Positions 19,205 to 28,378 of a DNA stretch of 64,000 nt are shown piece by piece (the first letter of the stretch is position 1; every line of letters starts with the position of its first letter). The notes below the pieces were generated by a model. That model made no database searches. It was given only the letters and a program-made list of their open reading frames with translations, and was not told the origin of the DNA. Source of the DNA: Pseudomonas sp. ANT_J12. Its GTDB lineage: Bacteria > Pseudomonadota > Gammaproteobacteria > Pseudomonadales > Pseudomonadaceae. Both the position numbers and the translations under genes were made by a program. The stretch lies in contig NZ_VOBN01000003.1 in assembly GCF_008370045.1 (NCBI RefSeq), positions 62,001 to 126,000 on the forward strand, written 5' to 3'.

Positions 19205-20335
19205 TTACGCCAATGCGGGATAGTCGATGTAGCCCTTGGCATCACCGCCAAAGAAGCTCGCACCGTCCGCCGGGTTGAGCTCGGTGCGGTCCCGCAGACG
19301 CGCCGGCAGATCCGGGTTGGCAATGAACGGGCGACCGAACGCAATCAGGTCGGCGCGACCCTCGGCGATGGCCTGCTCGGCGGTGTCGCCGTTGTAACCG
19401 CCCGCCAGCATCAGCACGCCGCTGAACGCCTGGCGCAGTTGCTTGATGATCGCGTCCCAGCGTGGGTCAGTGTCTTCATCCAGCACGGTACCAACCATCA
19501 TCGGTTCTACCAGGTGCAGGTACGCCAGGTTCCACTCATTGAGCCGGGACACGATGTAGCCAAAGGTCTGCTCCGGGGTGTCGTCGCCCATGCCCATGAA
19601 GCGGCCCATCGGCGTGAGGCGCACCGCCACGCGGTCGGCCCCGACTTCCTCGATCACCGCCGCCACGACTTCAAGCAACAGCCGCGCGCGGTTTTCGATA
19701 CTGCCGCCATAGCCGTCACTGCGCTGGTTGCTGGCGCTGTTGATGAACTGATCGAGCAGGTAGCCATTGCCCGCATGGATTTCCACGCCGTCCATGCCCG
19801 CCAGCAAGGCGTTGCGCGCAGCCTGGCGGTAATCGGCGATGATCGCTTCGATACCCGCAACATCCAGCTCCTGCGGCACCGGCACATCGCCCCAGACCCC
19901 TTCGCCCCGCTCATTGAGGATGAAGGTCTTGCCGGGGACCGGTTGCGCGGTCGGCGCCACAGGCAGGCCACCGTCAGGCTGAAACACCGGGTGCGACACT
20001 CGCCCCACATGCCACAGCTGCAGGAACATGCGCCCGCCTTCGCCGTGGACCGCATCGCTGACCGCTTTCCAGCCACGGATCTGCGCGTCGGTGTGGATAC
20101 CCGGCGTCCAGGCATAGCCCTGGCCCTGCTGGGAAATTTGCGTCGCCTCGCTGATGATCAACGCGGCGCTGGCCCGTTGACGGTAATACTCGACGTTCAT
20201 CGGCGTCGGTACATTGCCGGGCTGGCCGGCCCGGGAACGGGTCAGGGGCGCCATGGCGACGCGGTGGTCGAGGCTCAGTTGGCCGAGTTTGAGTGGGCTA
20301 AACAAGTGGGCACGCTGGGAGGTCTTGGGGTTCAT
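19205..20335 (-). CDS. Old Yellow Enzyme family alkene reductase (NemA/xenobiotic reductase-like)
   Basis: A 376-residue FMN-dependent TIM-barrel ene-reductase that reduces activated C=C bonds with NAD(P)H. Signatures are 'LFSPLKLGQLSLDHRVAMAP' at the N-terminus, the substrate-binding 'EIHAGNGYLLDQFIN' (His-x-x-Asn pair), 'RSDGYGGSIENRARLLLEV', and the FMN-phosphate region 'LIAFGRPFIANPDL'. The length is normal and there is no signal peptide, so it is cytoplasmic. A 15-bp LysR-type box (20421-20435) lies about 90 bp upstream, and the same box precedes the molybdenum oxidoreductase operon, so the LysR protein encoded between them is the likely regulator. Confidence 0.93.
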   Translation of the reverse strand: MNPKTSQRAHLFSPLKLGQLSLDHRVAMAPLTRSRAGQPGNVPTPMNVEYYRQRASAALIISEATQISQQGQGYAWTPGIHTDAQIRGWKAVSDAVHGEGGRMFLQLWHVGRVSHPVFQPDGGLPVAPTAQPVPGKTFILNERGEGVWGDVPVPQELDVAGIEAIIADYRQAARNALLAGMDGVEIHAGNGYLLDQFINSASNQRSDGYGGSIENRARLLLEVVAAVIEEVGADRVAVRLTPMGRFMGMGDDTPEQTFGYIVSRLNEWNLAYLHLVEPMMVGTVLDEDTDPRWDAIIKQLRQAFSGVLMLAGGYNGDTAEQAIAEGRADLIAFGRPFIANPDLPARLRDRTELNPADGASFFGGDAKGYIDYPALA

Positions 20336-20420
20336 GGCGGTCTCTGGGGTGGAAGGTCTGTGGCGCCCAAGGTAGTCACCCTGGGCTTTTCAGAGAATCC
20401 ACCGCCCGCGCAATGTCCCG

Positions 20421-20435
20421 TTGCGCAAAACGCAA
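20421..20435. promoter_or_regulatory. LysR-type binding box upstream of the OYE gene
   Basis: TTGCGCAAAACGCAA is an inverted repeat TTGCG-N5-CGCAA that contains the T-N11-A signature of LysR-type regulators. It lies 86-100 bp upstream of the OYE start codon. The identical architecture occurs at 25473-25487. Confidence 0.6.
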
Positions 20436-20442
20436 CGCAGGG

Positions 20443-21351
20443 TCATTCACCCTCGCGCCGCAGCAACTCGATGAGGAAATCAATAAACGCGTTGATCCGT
20501 TTCGAGCCCCGGTGATTGGGCAGGTACAGCGCGCAAATGGCCGAACTGGCGCTATTGGGATTGACCACGAACTCATCGAACAGGGACGTCAGACGCCCGC
20601 AACGAATGTCCTCGTCAACCAGCCAGTCCGGCAACAGCGCCACCCCGCCGCCACCCAGCACCACTTCGCGCAAGACCTCGGCATTGTTGCTCTTGAACGG
20701 GCCTTCCACCGGGACGCGAACCTCCTGCCCCGCCTCCAAAAAGGTCCAGTACTGTGGTTGCAGGCCATAACTGAAGCACAGGCATTTATGGCGCAATAGG
20801 TCCATGGGCTGGTCGGGAAAACCGGCGGCATCAAGGTAACCGACACTGGCCACCACCCGACGCCGAAAGGCCCCCACGGGACGGCTGATCAGCGCGTCCA
20901 TCGGTGCTGCCGAGCCCAGGCGGATCGACAGGTCGATGCGCTCCCCCAGCAGGTCGACGATTTCATCCGACAGGATCATCTCCAGCACCAGTTTCGGGTA
21001 GCGCTCCAGCAGCGTGGCGATGTGCGGCGCGATCAGGCATCGGCCGAAAGCCACCGGCACTGAGATGCGCAATTGTCCGGCGGGCTCCTCACCCCGGTCC
21101 GAGATCGCCGCGTCAGCATCGGCCACGGCGTTCAAGATATCCCGCGCGTTGCGATAGTAAGCGCTGCCCGCGTCGGTCAAGGTCACTTGGCGGGTGGAGC
21201 GGTTAAGCAACACCGTGCCCAATTCTGCCTCCAGCCCATCCACCATCCGCGTCACGGACGACGTCGCCAGGCCCAGTTGTCGGGCGGCGGACGAGAAGCC
21301 CCTGGCGTCTACGGCCTGGACGAACATCTTCATTGCGAGCAGCTTGTCCAT
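20443..21351 (-). CDS. LysR-family transcriptional regulator
   Basis: A 302-residue regulator. The N-terminal winged helix is 'MKMFVQAVDARGFSSAARQL' followed by 'TSSVTRMVDGLEAELG' and 'LLNRSTRQVTLTDAG', and a LysR substrate-binding domain starts near residue 90. It belongs to the CrgA-like subgroup that often controls OYE and dehydrogenase genes. Start: ATG 21349-21351 with AGGAATG upstream; in-frame extensions to 21417 run toward the upstream gene. It lies 41 bp after the molybdenum subunit gene and before the OYE gene on the same strand. Candidate targets are both, because each has a TTGCG-N5-CGCAA box upstream. Confidence 0.92.
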   Translation of the reverse strand: MDKLLAMKMFVQAVDARGFSSAARQLGLATSSVTRMVDGLEAELGTVLLNRSTRQVTLTDAGSAYYRNARDILNAVADADAAISDRGEEPAGQLRISVPVAFGRCLIAPHIATLLERYPKLVLEMILSDEIVDLLGERIDLSIRLGSAAPMDALISRPVGAFRRRVVASVGYLDAAGFPDQPMDLLRHKCLCFSYGLQPQYWTFLEAGQEVRVPVEGPFKSNNAEVLREVVLGGGGVALLPDWLVDEDIRCGRLTSLFDEFVVNPNSASSAICALYLPNHRGSKRINAFIDFLIELLRREGE

Positions 21352-21392
21352 GACATTCCTTAATGGGTTCACCGCAACCCTCTTGCAGGGGG

Positions 21393-23648
21393 TTATGCGC
21401 GCAGTACTTCGTGCCAACCCTTGCGGGCCAAAGGCAAGTGCAGCAACCGCTGGCCCGTGGCGTCGGCCATGGCGTTGCCGAGCGCCGCCGCCATCGGTCC
21501 TTGCACAATTTCCGCCGCCCCGAGAAAGGCCTCACCCGGCTGATCGAGCAAATGCACATCGACCTGACGCGGCAGCGCCGGGAAACGGATGATCGGGTAA
21601 CCGCTCCAGTCGTAGCTGCGCACACCTTGCGGATCGTATTCCACCTGCTCATACAGGGTCCAACTGGCCGACTGGATGATCCCGCCTTCGACCTGATTGC
21701 GCAGGCCATCCGGGCTGACGATTTGCCCCACATCCACCGCCGTCACCACCCGGTCGATCACCACTTCACCGGTCTGGCGCTGCACGTGCAACTGCACGGC
21801 AATGGCGCAGTAACCCATGATGTTCTTGTAGCGGGCGAAGGCGAAGCCGATGCCACTCCCCGGTCCGGGTGCCTTGTGGGGCCAGGCGAATGCCTGTGCC
21901 ACTCGCTTGATCACAGCCTGGGCCCGGGGATCGGTCAAATGCTGCAAGCGAAATTGCAGCGGATCCTGCCCCGATCGCGCCGCCAGTTCATCCATCGCCG
22001 CTTCGATGGCAAACACATTGATGTGCGCGCCCAGGGAGCGCATGGCCGATGTTCTGAAGGGCATCTGCAGCAGGAAGTTCATGTTGATCTGGCTGTTGGG
22101 GATGTCGTAGAGCGGCACTGCGTTGCGATCGCCATCGCCTTCCGGTTGGGCGATGGGCACCGAGGGTGCCGGGGCAAAGGGTTTGGCCAACAGCCACGCC
22201 GGCAGCAGTCGCCCGGCGTTGACGATGCGTTCGTTGTGGGGCGTGGTCCAGAGTTCGTAGCTCCAGTTCTGCAACTTGCCGCTGGCGTCCAGCCCGGCTT
22301 CAAGTTCGGTCAGCATCGCCGAGCTGTAGGGTTCCCAGAGGTTTTCCTGCTCGCGCATCCATTGCACCCGCACCGGTTTACCCGGCACGGCCATGGCGAT
22401 CAACGCGGCGTCGGCAGCGGCATCGTCGGCGCCGTTATGCCCGTAGCAACCGGCGCCCTCGACATGGATGCAGCGAACCTTTTCCGGGGCCAGGCCCAGC
22501 AGTTGCGCAATACCGGCGCGCAACGGGTAAACGCCCTGAGTGTGAGTCCAGACCGTCAACCCGCCGGCCTCGAACAGCGCCACCGCACAGGACGGACCAA
22601 TAGAGCCGTGCATCAGGTATTGCTTGGTCACCCGCGCCTTGTACACCGGCCCGGACGCCTGAGTGACCGCGCCTTTGTTGCTCACCGGATAACGCCGTGA
22701 CGGCAACTGGGTCAGCAACTCGTGGATGTGTTGCGAGTCCGGCAGCGGATTGCCCTCGGTCCAGCGTGCACTGGCGTAGCCGGAACGCATGGCCTTGATC
22801 GCCTGCCATTCATCCTGGGCGACCACTGCGAGGTAGCTGCCATTGCGCAGCAGTTTCACCACTCCCGGCATCTGCTCGATGGCGCCCTGATCGATGTCCA
22901 GTAACTGGCTGCCCCGACGCGGCGGGCGAATCACCCGTGCGTGCAACATGCCGGGCAGGCGCATGTCCTGCACGTAACTGGCACCGCCGCTGACCTTGCC
23001 CGGAATATCGAGACGCGGCAGCGAATGGCCGATCTGGGTGAACTGATCCGCAGCCTTGAGCGGCGAATTGGCCATCGCGTAACGGTGTAATTGCACGCCC
23101 GCAACGGCCTGCACATAGCTCATCGACTGCCCGCCAGCACCGTGGATCACGGCATCGCGGGTGCGCAGGGTGCTCACCTCCTGCTGCCACTGTCGCGCCG
23201 CCGACTCCAGCAGCAATTGACGCACCTGAGCCGCCGCGTTGAACAGCGCCGTGCCACTGTCGAAGATCGAGTGGCTGCCCGCCGTATACCCTTCGTTCGG
23301 CGTCAGCGCCGTGTCCGCGGTGAGAAAGCGAATCGACGCCGGCACAACCTCCAGCCGTTCGGCCGCAATCTGCAACAGCGCGGTCTTGACCCCGGTACCC
23401 AGTTCGACCTTGCCGGTGTAGACCGTGATGCCGTCCTGGGCATCGATACGAATCCAGGCATCCAGATACGGATTGGTCCTGAGACTGCCCGGCAGATCCG
23501 GCGCCAGCACGGTGGTGCCCAGGGTATCGACCTCGGTGTCGGCAAAGGCGTGGCGAGCCCCCGGCACCAGGGCAAAACCCACCACCAGCGCCCCGTTGAT
23601 GAGGAAGGAACGGCGACTCGGATCAAAAGCATCCGCCGGGTTTTTCAT
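21393..23648 (-). CDS. Molybdopterin-binding subunit of a xanthine-oxidase-family dehydrogenase (isoquinoline 1-oxidoreductase beta-like)
   Basis: 751 residues. The N-terminus 'DPSRRSFLINGALVVGFALV' carries a twin-arginine (RRSFL) signal, so the folded complex is exported to the periplasm. The two-domain molybdopterin subunit follows, with 'GKVELGTGVKTALLQI' and 'PFRTSAMRSLGAH'. 'GEAFLGAAEI' near the C-terminus holds the expected catalytic Glu in a GAAE rather than the usual GVGE context. It oxidises or hydroxylates an aldehyde or N-heterocycle; the substrate is unknown. Its ATG overlaps the stop of the Fe-S subunit gene (ATGA). With that subunit and the cytochrome c it makes an enzyme feeding electrons to the respiratory chain. 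Confidence 0.9.
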   Translation of the reverse strand: MKNPADAFDPSRRSFLINGALVVGFALVPGARHAFADTEVDTLGTTVLAPDLPGSLRTNPYLDAWIRIDAQDGITVYTGKVELGTGVKTALLQIAAERLEVVPASIRFLTADTALTPNEGYTAGSHSIFDSGTALFNAAAQVRQLLLESAARQWQQEVSTLRTRDAVIHGAGGQSMSYVQAVAGVQLHRYAMANSPLKAADQFTQIGHSLPRLDIPGKVSGGASYVQDMRLPGMLHARVIRPPRRGSQLLDIDQGAIEQMPGVVKLLRNGSYLAVVAQDEWQAIKAMRSGYASARWTEGNPLPDSQHIHELLTQLPSRRYPVSNKGAVTQASGPVYKARVTKQYLMHGSIGPSCAVALFEAGGLTVWTHTQGVYPLRAGIAQLLGLAPEKVRCIHVEGAGCYGHNGADDAAADAALIAMAVPGKPVRVQWMREQENLWEPYSSAMLTELEAGLDASGKLQNWSYELWTTPHNERIVNAGRLLPAWLLAKPFAPAPSVPIAQPEGDGDRNAVPLYDIPNSQINMNFLLQMPFRTSAMRSLGAHINVFAIEAAMDELAARSGQDPLQFRLQHLTDPRAQAVIKRVAQAFAWPHKAPGPGSGIGFAFARYKNIMGYCAIAVQLHVQRQTGEVVIDRVVTAVDVGQIVSPDGLRNQVEGGIIQSASWTLYEQVEYDPQGVRSYDWSGYPIIRFPALPRQVDVHLLDQPGEAFLGAAEIVQGPMAAALGNAMADATGQRLLHLPLARKGWHEVLRA

Positions 23649-24109
23649 GGTTTCACCTCACTGGCGACGACGGCTTTGATCGCCGCGAGAATCCGCACAT
23701 GGGTGCCGCAACGGCACAGGTTGGGCGCCATGTGCTCGCGAATCTGCTGCTCGTCCGGTGTGGGGTTTACTTCCAGCAAAGCCTGGGCGCGCATGATCAT
23801 CCCGGCGATGCAGTAACCGCACTGTGCCGCTTGCTGATCGATAAAGGCTTTTTGCAGCGGGCCGGGTTCATCGGCACTGCCCAGGCTTTCGACCGTGCGC
23901 ACCGGTTTCCCCGTCGCGACAATCGCTGGCACCAGACACGAGAACACCGGTTTATCACCGAGCATCACCGTGCAGGCGCCGCACTGCCCGAGGCCGCAGC
24001 CATATTTGGCGCCATTGAGTTGCAGATGATTGCGCAGCGCGTAGAGCAGCGGCATGTCCGGGTCGATGTCCAGATGATGATCGGCACCGTTGACGTTCAG
24101 GGTAATCAT
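23645..24109 (-). CDS. (2Fe-2S)-binding subunit of the xanthine-oxidase-family dehydrogenase (IorA-like)
   Basis: A 154-residue small subunit. A plant-type ferredoxin cluster is seen in 'CGLGQCGACTVML' plus a later Cys in 'PVFSC', and a second cluster in 'CGYC' and 'CRC' (in 'APNLCRCGTH'). This two-cluster arrangement is diagnostic for small subunits of the family. There is no signal peptide; it would travel with the Tat-signalled large subunit. The start ATG (24107-24109) overlaps the stop of the cytochrome c gene by four bases, and its own stop overlaps the large-subunit start, which shows tight coupling. Confidence 0.94.
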   Translation of the reverse strand: MITLNVNGADHHLDIDPDMPLLYALRNHLQLNGAKYGCGLGQCGACTVMLGDKPVFSCLVPAIVATGKPVRTVESLGSADEPGPLQKAFIDQQAAQCGYCIAGMIMRAQALLEVNPTPDEQQIREHMAPNLCRCGTHVRILAAIKAVVASEVKP

Positions 24110-25374
24110 TTCGGTTGGCCTTCGCTGCGAATGGTGGTGACGGTTTTGCCCAGATCGGCCCAAGGCCGGTTCGCACAGCTTTGCCCGCGCAAGTACTGCG
24201 CGAGGGCCACCAGATGAGCATCGTCCAGGCTGTCGGCGAATGCGGGCATGTAATGGCTGGTGGTGCCCGTGGACAAGGGAATGCCTTCGAACACGGTCTT
24301 GATCAGGTTGCGCGGATCGTCCGCCTGCAACGCCGAGGTCATCGCCAGGCCGGGCCGGCCATCGACCGCGCGCATCGGTGCGCCAGCACCGTGGCAACTG
24401 GCACAGGCGCCGGCAAAGATTGCGGCGCCTGCACTGGCCTGTGGCGCTTCTGGCTTCAGGGTTTGGCACGGCTGCGGCGCCTCGGCAGTGCGTTGCACAC
24501 TCAACAGGTAATCGGCGATGGCCTTGACGTCGTCGACCGGGACTTGCGCCAGGCTCAAACTCACCGGCAGCATCGGCCCCGCCGCACCACCATGTTCGCT
24601 GGCGACCTCGCCACGCAGGTAGGCGACCAGTTGTGTCTGGTTCCAGGGGTTCGCGGCCGTCGCCATGCCATTGAGGGGCGGTGCATGCCAGCCATCGACG
24701 AGGCCGCCGTTGAGCAGCTCGCTGCCCTTCTCGCCACCTATCAAATTGAGCGGCGAATGGCAGGAGGAGCAATGCCCGGCGCCGTCCACCAGGTAACGTC
24801 CACGGTTCCATGCAGGTGATTGCGCCGGATCATCCCGGGGCGGGTCGCCGTGCAGGAACAGCAGATTCCAGAACGACACCAGGGGCCGGAAATTCATCGG
24901 GAACATCATGTGATTGTCCGGCGCCACCGCGTGCACCGGATCGACGCTCATGAGAAAGGCATAGGCATCGGCGATGTCTTGATCGGTCATCTTGCGGTAA
25001 TGCACGTAGGGGAATGCCGGGTAGAGAAAATGCCCATCCCGGGCAATGCCTTTGCGCATCGCCCGGGTGAAAGCGGATTCGGACCACAGGCCAATGCCGG
25101 TGTCACGATCCGGGGTGATGTTGGTGGTGTACAACGTGCCGAACGGCGTTACCAGCGGCAACCCGCCAGCCATGTACGCGCCGCCGGGGCGCGTGTGGCA
25201 GACGGCACAATCGCCCTGCTCCACCACCCGCGCGCCTCGGCTGGCACTGAGCTTGTCGCTGACGGCGGGTTGCGTCAGCGGGGCAATGGCGGGCCGCCAC
25301 ATCATCACGCCACAAAACACCAGCCCGGCGACCACCACCAACAGTCCTGCGCCATAAAGCGTCTTGCGCTCCAT
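24106..25374 (-). CDS. Membrane-anchored tri-haem cytochrome c subunit
   Basis: About 422 residues. The N-terminal hydrophobic anchor is 'LYGAGLLVVVAGLVFCGVMM', followed by three c-type haem motifs: CAVCH, CSSCH and CASCH. The layout resembles cytochrome subunits of membrane-bound alcohol and aldehyde dehydrogenases, which pass electrons to quinone or a terminal oxidase. Start: ATG 25372-25374 preceded by AAGGGGAAG. A longer frame to 25473 would add a basic, non-signal sequence and cross the LysR-type box, so it is rejected. It is the first gene of a three-gene operon with the Fe-S and Mo subunits. Confidence 0.92.
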   Translation of the reverse strand: MERKTLYGAGLLVVVAGLVFCGVMMWRPAIAPLTQPAVSDKLSASRGARVVEQGDCAVCHTRPGGAYMAGGLPLVTPFGTLYTTNITPDRDTGIGLWSESAFTRAMRKGIARDGHFLYPAFPYVHYRKMTDQDIADAYAFLMSVDPVHAVAPDNHMMFPMNFRPLVSFWNLLFLHGDPPRDDPAQSPAWNRGRYLVDGAGHCSSCHSPLNLIGGEKGSELLNGGLVDGWHAPPLNGMATAANPWNQTQLVAYLRGEVASEHGGAAGPMLPVSLSLAQVPVDDVKAIADYLLSVQRTAEAPQPCQTLKPEAPQASAGAAIFAGACASCHGAGAPMRAVDGRPGLAMTSALQADDPRNLIKTVFEGIPLSTGTTSHYMPAFADSLDDAHLVALAQYLRGQSCANRPWADLGKTVTTIRSEGQPK

Positions 25375-25472
25375 CGTCTTCCCCTTGCGTCGTGTGCTTG
25401 TGCGATACGGCCTGGCGAGCACGTTACGCAACGCTCGCCCATGGCGAAATCGGGCCGCGGCGCAACACAGCA

Positions 25473-25487
25473 TTGCGCCGTGCGCAA
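25473..25487. promoter_or_regulatory. LysR-type binding box upstream of the cytochrome/Mo oxidoreductase operon
   Basis: TTGCGCCGTGCGCAA is an inverted repeat TTGCG-N5-CGCAA with the T-N11-A signature, 99-113 bp upstream of the cytochrome c start. It has the same arms and spacing as the box upstream of the OYE gene (20421-20435). Confidence 0.6.
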
Positions 25488-25573
25488 CAGGCCTATTTCA
25501 AAGCAGGCAGGCAAAGGGTGAATCTAGGGAGTGAAGCGAGGGTTGTCTTGTACAGCCGTGCTCATCGAGCGCG

Positions 25574-26785
25574 TTACTGCACCAGTTGGTTGATCTCGAT
25601 GATCGGCAACAACACCGCCATCACGATCACCAGCACCACCGCGCCCATGACCACGATCATCAAGGGTTCGAGCAACGCGGTCATGCCCATGGCCCGGCGC
25701 TCGATGTCCCGGGACAGGGTTTGCGCGGCGCGTTCGAGCATCGGTGGCAGCGAGCCGGTTTTCTCGCCGCTGGCGATCAGGTGGATCAGCACCGGCGGGA
25801 AGACTTTCTCGACGCGCAACGCCGCCGCCAGGTTGACCCCTTCGCGAACCTTGGCCGTGGCATCGTTGACACTCAGGCTCAAGCGGTCGTTGGACAGGGT
25901 CTGGCGCGCCGCTTCCAGCGCCCGCAACAATGGCACCCCGGCACCGCCGAGAATCGCCAGGGTCGAGGCGAACCGCGCGGTGTTCAACCCCAACACAAAA
26001 CGCCCGAACAATGGCAAGCGCAGGATGCGGCTGTGCCAGTTCAACCGCGCCTGCGGGTTGCGCAAATACAAGCGCCAGCCCCAGAAGCCACCGGCCATGA
26101 CGCTGAAACACAACCAGCCCCAACCCCGAATAAAGTCACTGGCATTGAGCATCGCCAGGGTCAGCCCCGGCAGGTCCTGGCGGGCCTGGGAAAACGCGCT
26201 GACCACCTGCGGCACCACGTAGCTGAGGAGGAAGATCACGATGGCGATCGACACCAGCCCGACCACCCCCGGGTAGATGAATGCGGTGAGGATCTTGCCC
26301 CGCAGGTTGTTGCGTTCTTCGATGTAGTCGGCCAACCGTTCCATGACCTGGGCCAGGTCGCCGGACTCTTCACCCGCCGCAATCAATGCGCGGTAGATTT
26401 CCGGAAAGTCCCGGGGCCGCGCGGCCAACGCCTCGGCCAGGCGCATGCCGCTGCGCACATCGGCACGCACCGCGCTCAGGGTCTGGGCGATGTGTGTTTT
26501 TTCCGCTTGCTCCACCGTGGCGCTCAACGCCGCCTCCAGCGGCAGGCTGGCGCCGAGCAGGCTTGCCAGTTGCCGGGTGGCCCAGGCCAGGTCGTTGTCC
26601 GAGAGCTTGGCGCTGAACATTCCACCGCCCGACCCGGCCGGCGTGTTGTTTTCGATTTGCACCAGCAACGCGGTCAGGCCGCGACTGCGCAACACACCGA
26701 ACGCCGCGCTCTGGCTGTCGGCTTCCAGGTGCCCGATCTCAATCTTGCCCGTGGCGTCGGCGGCTTCAAAACGGTAGCGATTCAT
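25574..26785 (-). CDS. hxcS: Type II secretion inner-membrane protein GspF (HxcS)
   Basis: 403 residues, the usual GspF length. It has the duplicated T2SSF domain: the first copy carries 'LSDNDLAWATRQLASLLGAS' and 'LIAAGEESGDLAQVMERLADY', the second 'RFASTLAILGGAGVPLLRAL' and 'LIASGEKTGSLPPMLERAA'. Three membrane segments are seen, the last at the C-terminus ('LMIVVMGAVVLVIVMAVLLP'). GspF links the ATPase to the pseudopilus assembly platform. Its start codon overlaps the stop of the gspE gene by one base. In P. aeruginosa hxcS is followed by lapA; here a 6-kb redox cluster intervenes. Confidence 0.95.
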   Translation of the reverse strand: MNRYRFEAADATGKIEIGHLEADSQSAAFGVLRSRGLTALLVQIENNTPAGSGGGMFSAKLSDNDLAWATRQLASLLGASLPLEAALSATVEQAEKTHIAQTLSAVRADVRSGMRLAEALAARPRDFPEIYRALIAAGEESGDLAQVMERLADYIEERNNLRGKILTAFIYPGVVGLVSIAIVIFLLSYVVPQVVSAFSQARQDLPGLTLAMLNASDFIRGWGWLCFSVMAGGFWGWRLYLRNPQARLNWHSRILRLPLFGRFVLGLNTARFASTLAILGGAGVPLLRALEAARQTLSNDRLSLSVNDATAKVREGVNLAAALRVEKVFPPVLIHLIASGEKTGSLPPMLERAAQTLSRDIERRAMGMTALLEPLMIVVMGAVVLVIVMAVLLPIIEINQLVQ

Positions 26786-28203
26786 CAGGCGTCCCGTGTA
26801 ACACGAAGGATTTCTTCCGGCGCGGTGGCGCCGCTGCTCACCCAGCGTTCGCCGTCTTCGCGCATGCTGAACATGCCCGCCTCACGGGCCGCCGCCCGCA
26901 GCGTCTGTTCACCCGCGCCCTGGTGGATCAGCGTGCGGATGTCGTCGTCGATGCAGAACAACTCATGAATGCCGGTACGGCCGCTGTAGCCGGTGTGGTT
27001 GCAGGCTGCGCAACCTACAGGGCGCCGGGTGCCGGGTGTGGCGGGGTCTTCCTGTTTGCAGTGATTGCACAGGCGCCGGACCAAACGTTGCGCCAACACC
27101 CCAAGCATCGACGACGCCAGCAGAAACGGCTCGACCCCCATGTCGATCAAACGGTTGACCGCCGACACCGCGTCGTTGGTGTGCAGCGTCGCCAGCACCA
27201 GGTGCCCGGTGAGCGAGGCCTGCACCGCGATTTGCGCGGTTTCGAGGTCGCGGATTTCACCGATCATGATGATGTCCGGGTCCTGGCGCAGGATGGCGCG
27301 CAAGGCCAAGGCGAAGGTCATGTCGATCTTGGCGTTGACCTGGATCTGGCTGATGCCCGGCAAGTCGTATTCCACCGGGTCTTCGACAGTGAGAATGTTG
27401 CTGGTGCTGGCGTCCAGCCGTGCCAGCGCCGCATAGAGGCTGGTGGTTTTGCCGCTGCCGGTGGGGCCGGTCACCAGCACGATGCCGTGGGGCTGGCGAA
27501 TCAAGGTGTCGAGTTTGGCCAGTACCTTGGGGTCCATGCCGAGGGTTTCCAGTTGCAGGCGCCCGGCCTGTTTGTCGAGCAGGCGCATGACCACGCGCTC
27601 GCCGTGACCGGTGGGCACCGTGGACACGCGAATATCAATCGGCCGCCCGGCCACGCGCAAGGCGATACGGCCGTCCTGGGGCAGGCGTTTTTCGGCGATG
27701 TCGAGTTGCGCCATGATCTTGATCCGTGACACCAGCGCCCCGTGCAACGCCTTGCGCGGCGACACCACGTCGCGCAGGGTGCCGTCGACCCGGTAGCGCA
27801 CCACCGAATGGCTTTCGTAGGGTTCGATGTGAATGTCGCTGGCCTCGTCCCGCGCCGCCTGGGTGAGCAAGGCGTTGATCATGCGGATCACCGGCGCGCC
27901 GTCCTGGGTGTCCAGCAGGTCGGTAATTTCCGGGATGTCCTGCATCAGCCGATCCAGATCGACCTCATTCTCCGCCGCCCCGACCACCGCCGCCGCGCTG
28001 CCGGTGTCGGCGTAGGCACTGGCGAGCAAGCCGTCGAGCTCTTCATCGCGCACCCGCTCCAACCGCGCCGGGCCGAACTGCCGATGCACTTCGCTGATCG
28101 ACCAGCCTGGCGTCGAAGGGCACACCGTCAACACCGCGCCGTCGTCGGCATTGCGCAGCAGGATGCGTTGGGCCTTGGCCCAGGCGTAAGGCAAGGCACT
28201 CAT
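26785..28203 (-). CDS. hxcR: Type II secretion ATPase GspE (HxcR)
   Basis: 472 residues. The Walker A motif 'GPTGSGKTT' is at 246-254. The Walker B region 'DPDIIMIGEIRD', the Asp/His boxes ('HIEPYE', 'LVLATLHTNDA') and a C-terminal four-cysteine zinc site ('LCNHCKQED' and 'GCAACNHTGY') are all intact. This cytoplasmic hexameric motor powers pseudopilus growth. The N-terminal domain (about 1-100) that contacts GspL is short. A long REP-type element separates it from the secretin gene upstream, so expression of hxcRS relative to hxcQ may differ. Confidence 0.96.
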   Translation of the reverse strand: MSALPYAWAKAQRILLRNADDGAVLTVCPSTPGWSISEVHRQFGPARLERVRDEELDGLLASAYADTGSAAAVVGAAENEVDLDRLMQDIPEITDLLDTQDGAPVIRMINALLTQAARDEASDIHIEPYESHSVVRYRVDGTLRDVVSPRKALHGALVSRIKIMAQLDIAEKRLPQDGRIALRVAGRPIDIRVSTVPTGHGERVVMRLLDKQAGRLQLETLGMDPKVLAKLDTLIRQPHGIVLVTGPTGSGKTTSLYAALARLDASTSNILTVEDPVEYDLPGISQIQVNAKIDMTFALALRAILRQDPDIIMIGEIRDLETAQIAVQASLTGHLVLATLHTNDAVSAVNRLIDMGVEPFLLASSMLGVLAQRLVRRLCNHCKQEDPATPGTRRPVGCAACNHTGYSGRTGIHELFCIDDDIRTLIHQGAGEQTLRAAAREAGMFSMREDGERWVSSGATAPEEILRVTRDA

Positions 28204-28220
28204 GGTGAATGCCCCTCTAT

Positions 28221-28358
28221 CCTTGTGGCGAGGGGGCTTGCCCCCGTTGGGCTGCGAAGCGGCCCCAAATCCCGCCCCCCCAATTCTCCTGATACACCGC
28301 AGGCATGGGTATTGCGGCTGCTGCGCAGCCGAACGGGGGCAAGCCCCCTCGCCACATA
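28221..28358. repeat. Long inverted REP-type element between hxcQ and hxcR
   Basis: The left arm ccttgtggcgagggggcttg and the right arm caagccccctcgccac are inverted copies with subsidiary inner arms. It is the same family as 372-509 and sits inside the T2SS operon, where it could attenuate or stabilise transcript segments. Confidence 0.85.
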
Positions 28359-28378
28359 AAGTCCCTTCACCACGGGGA

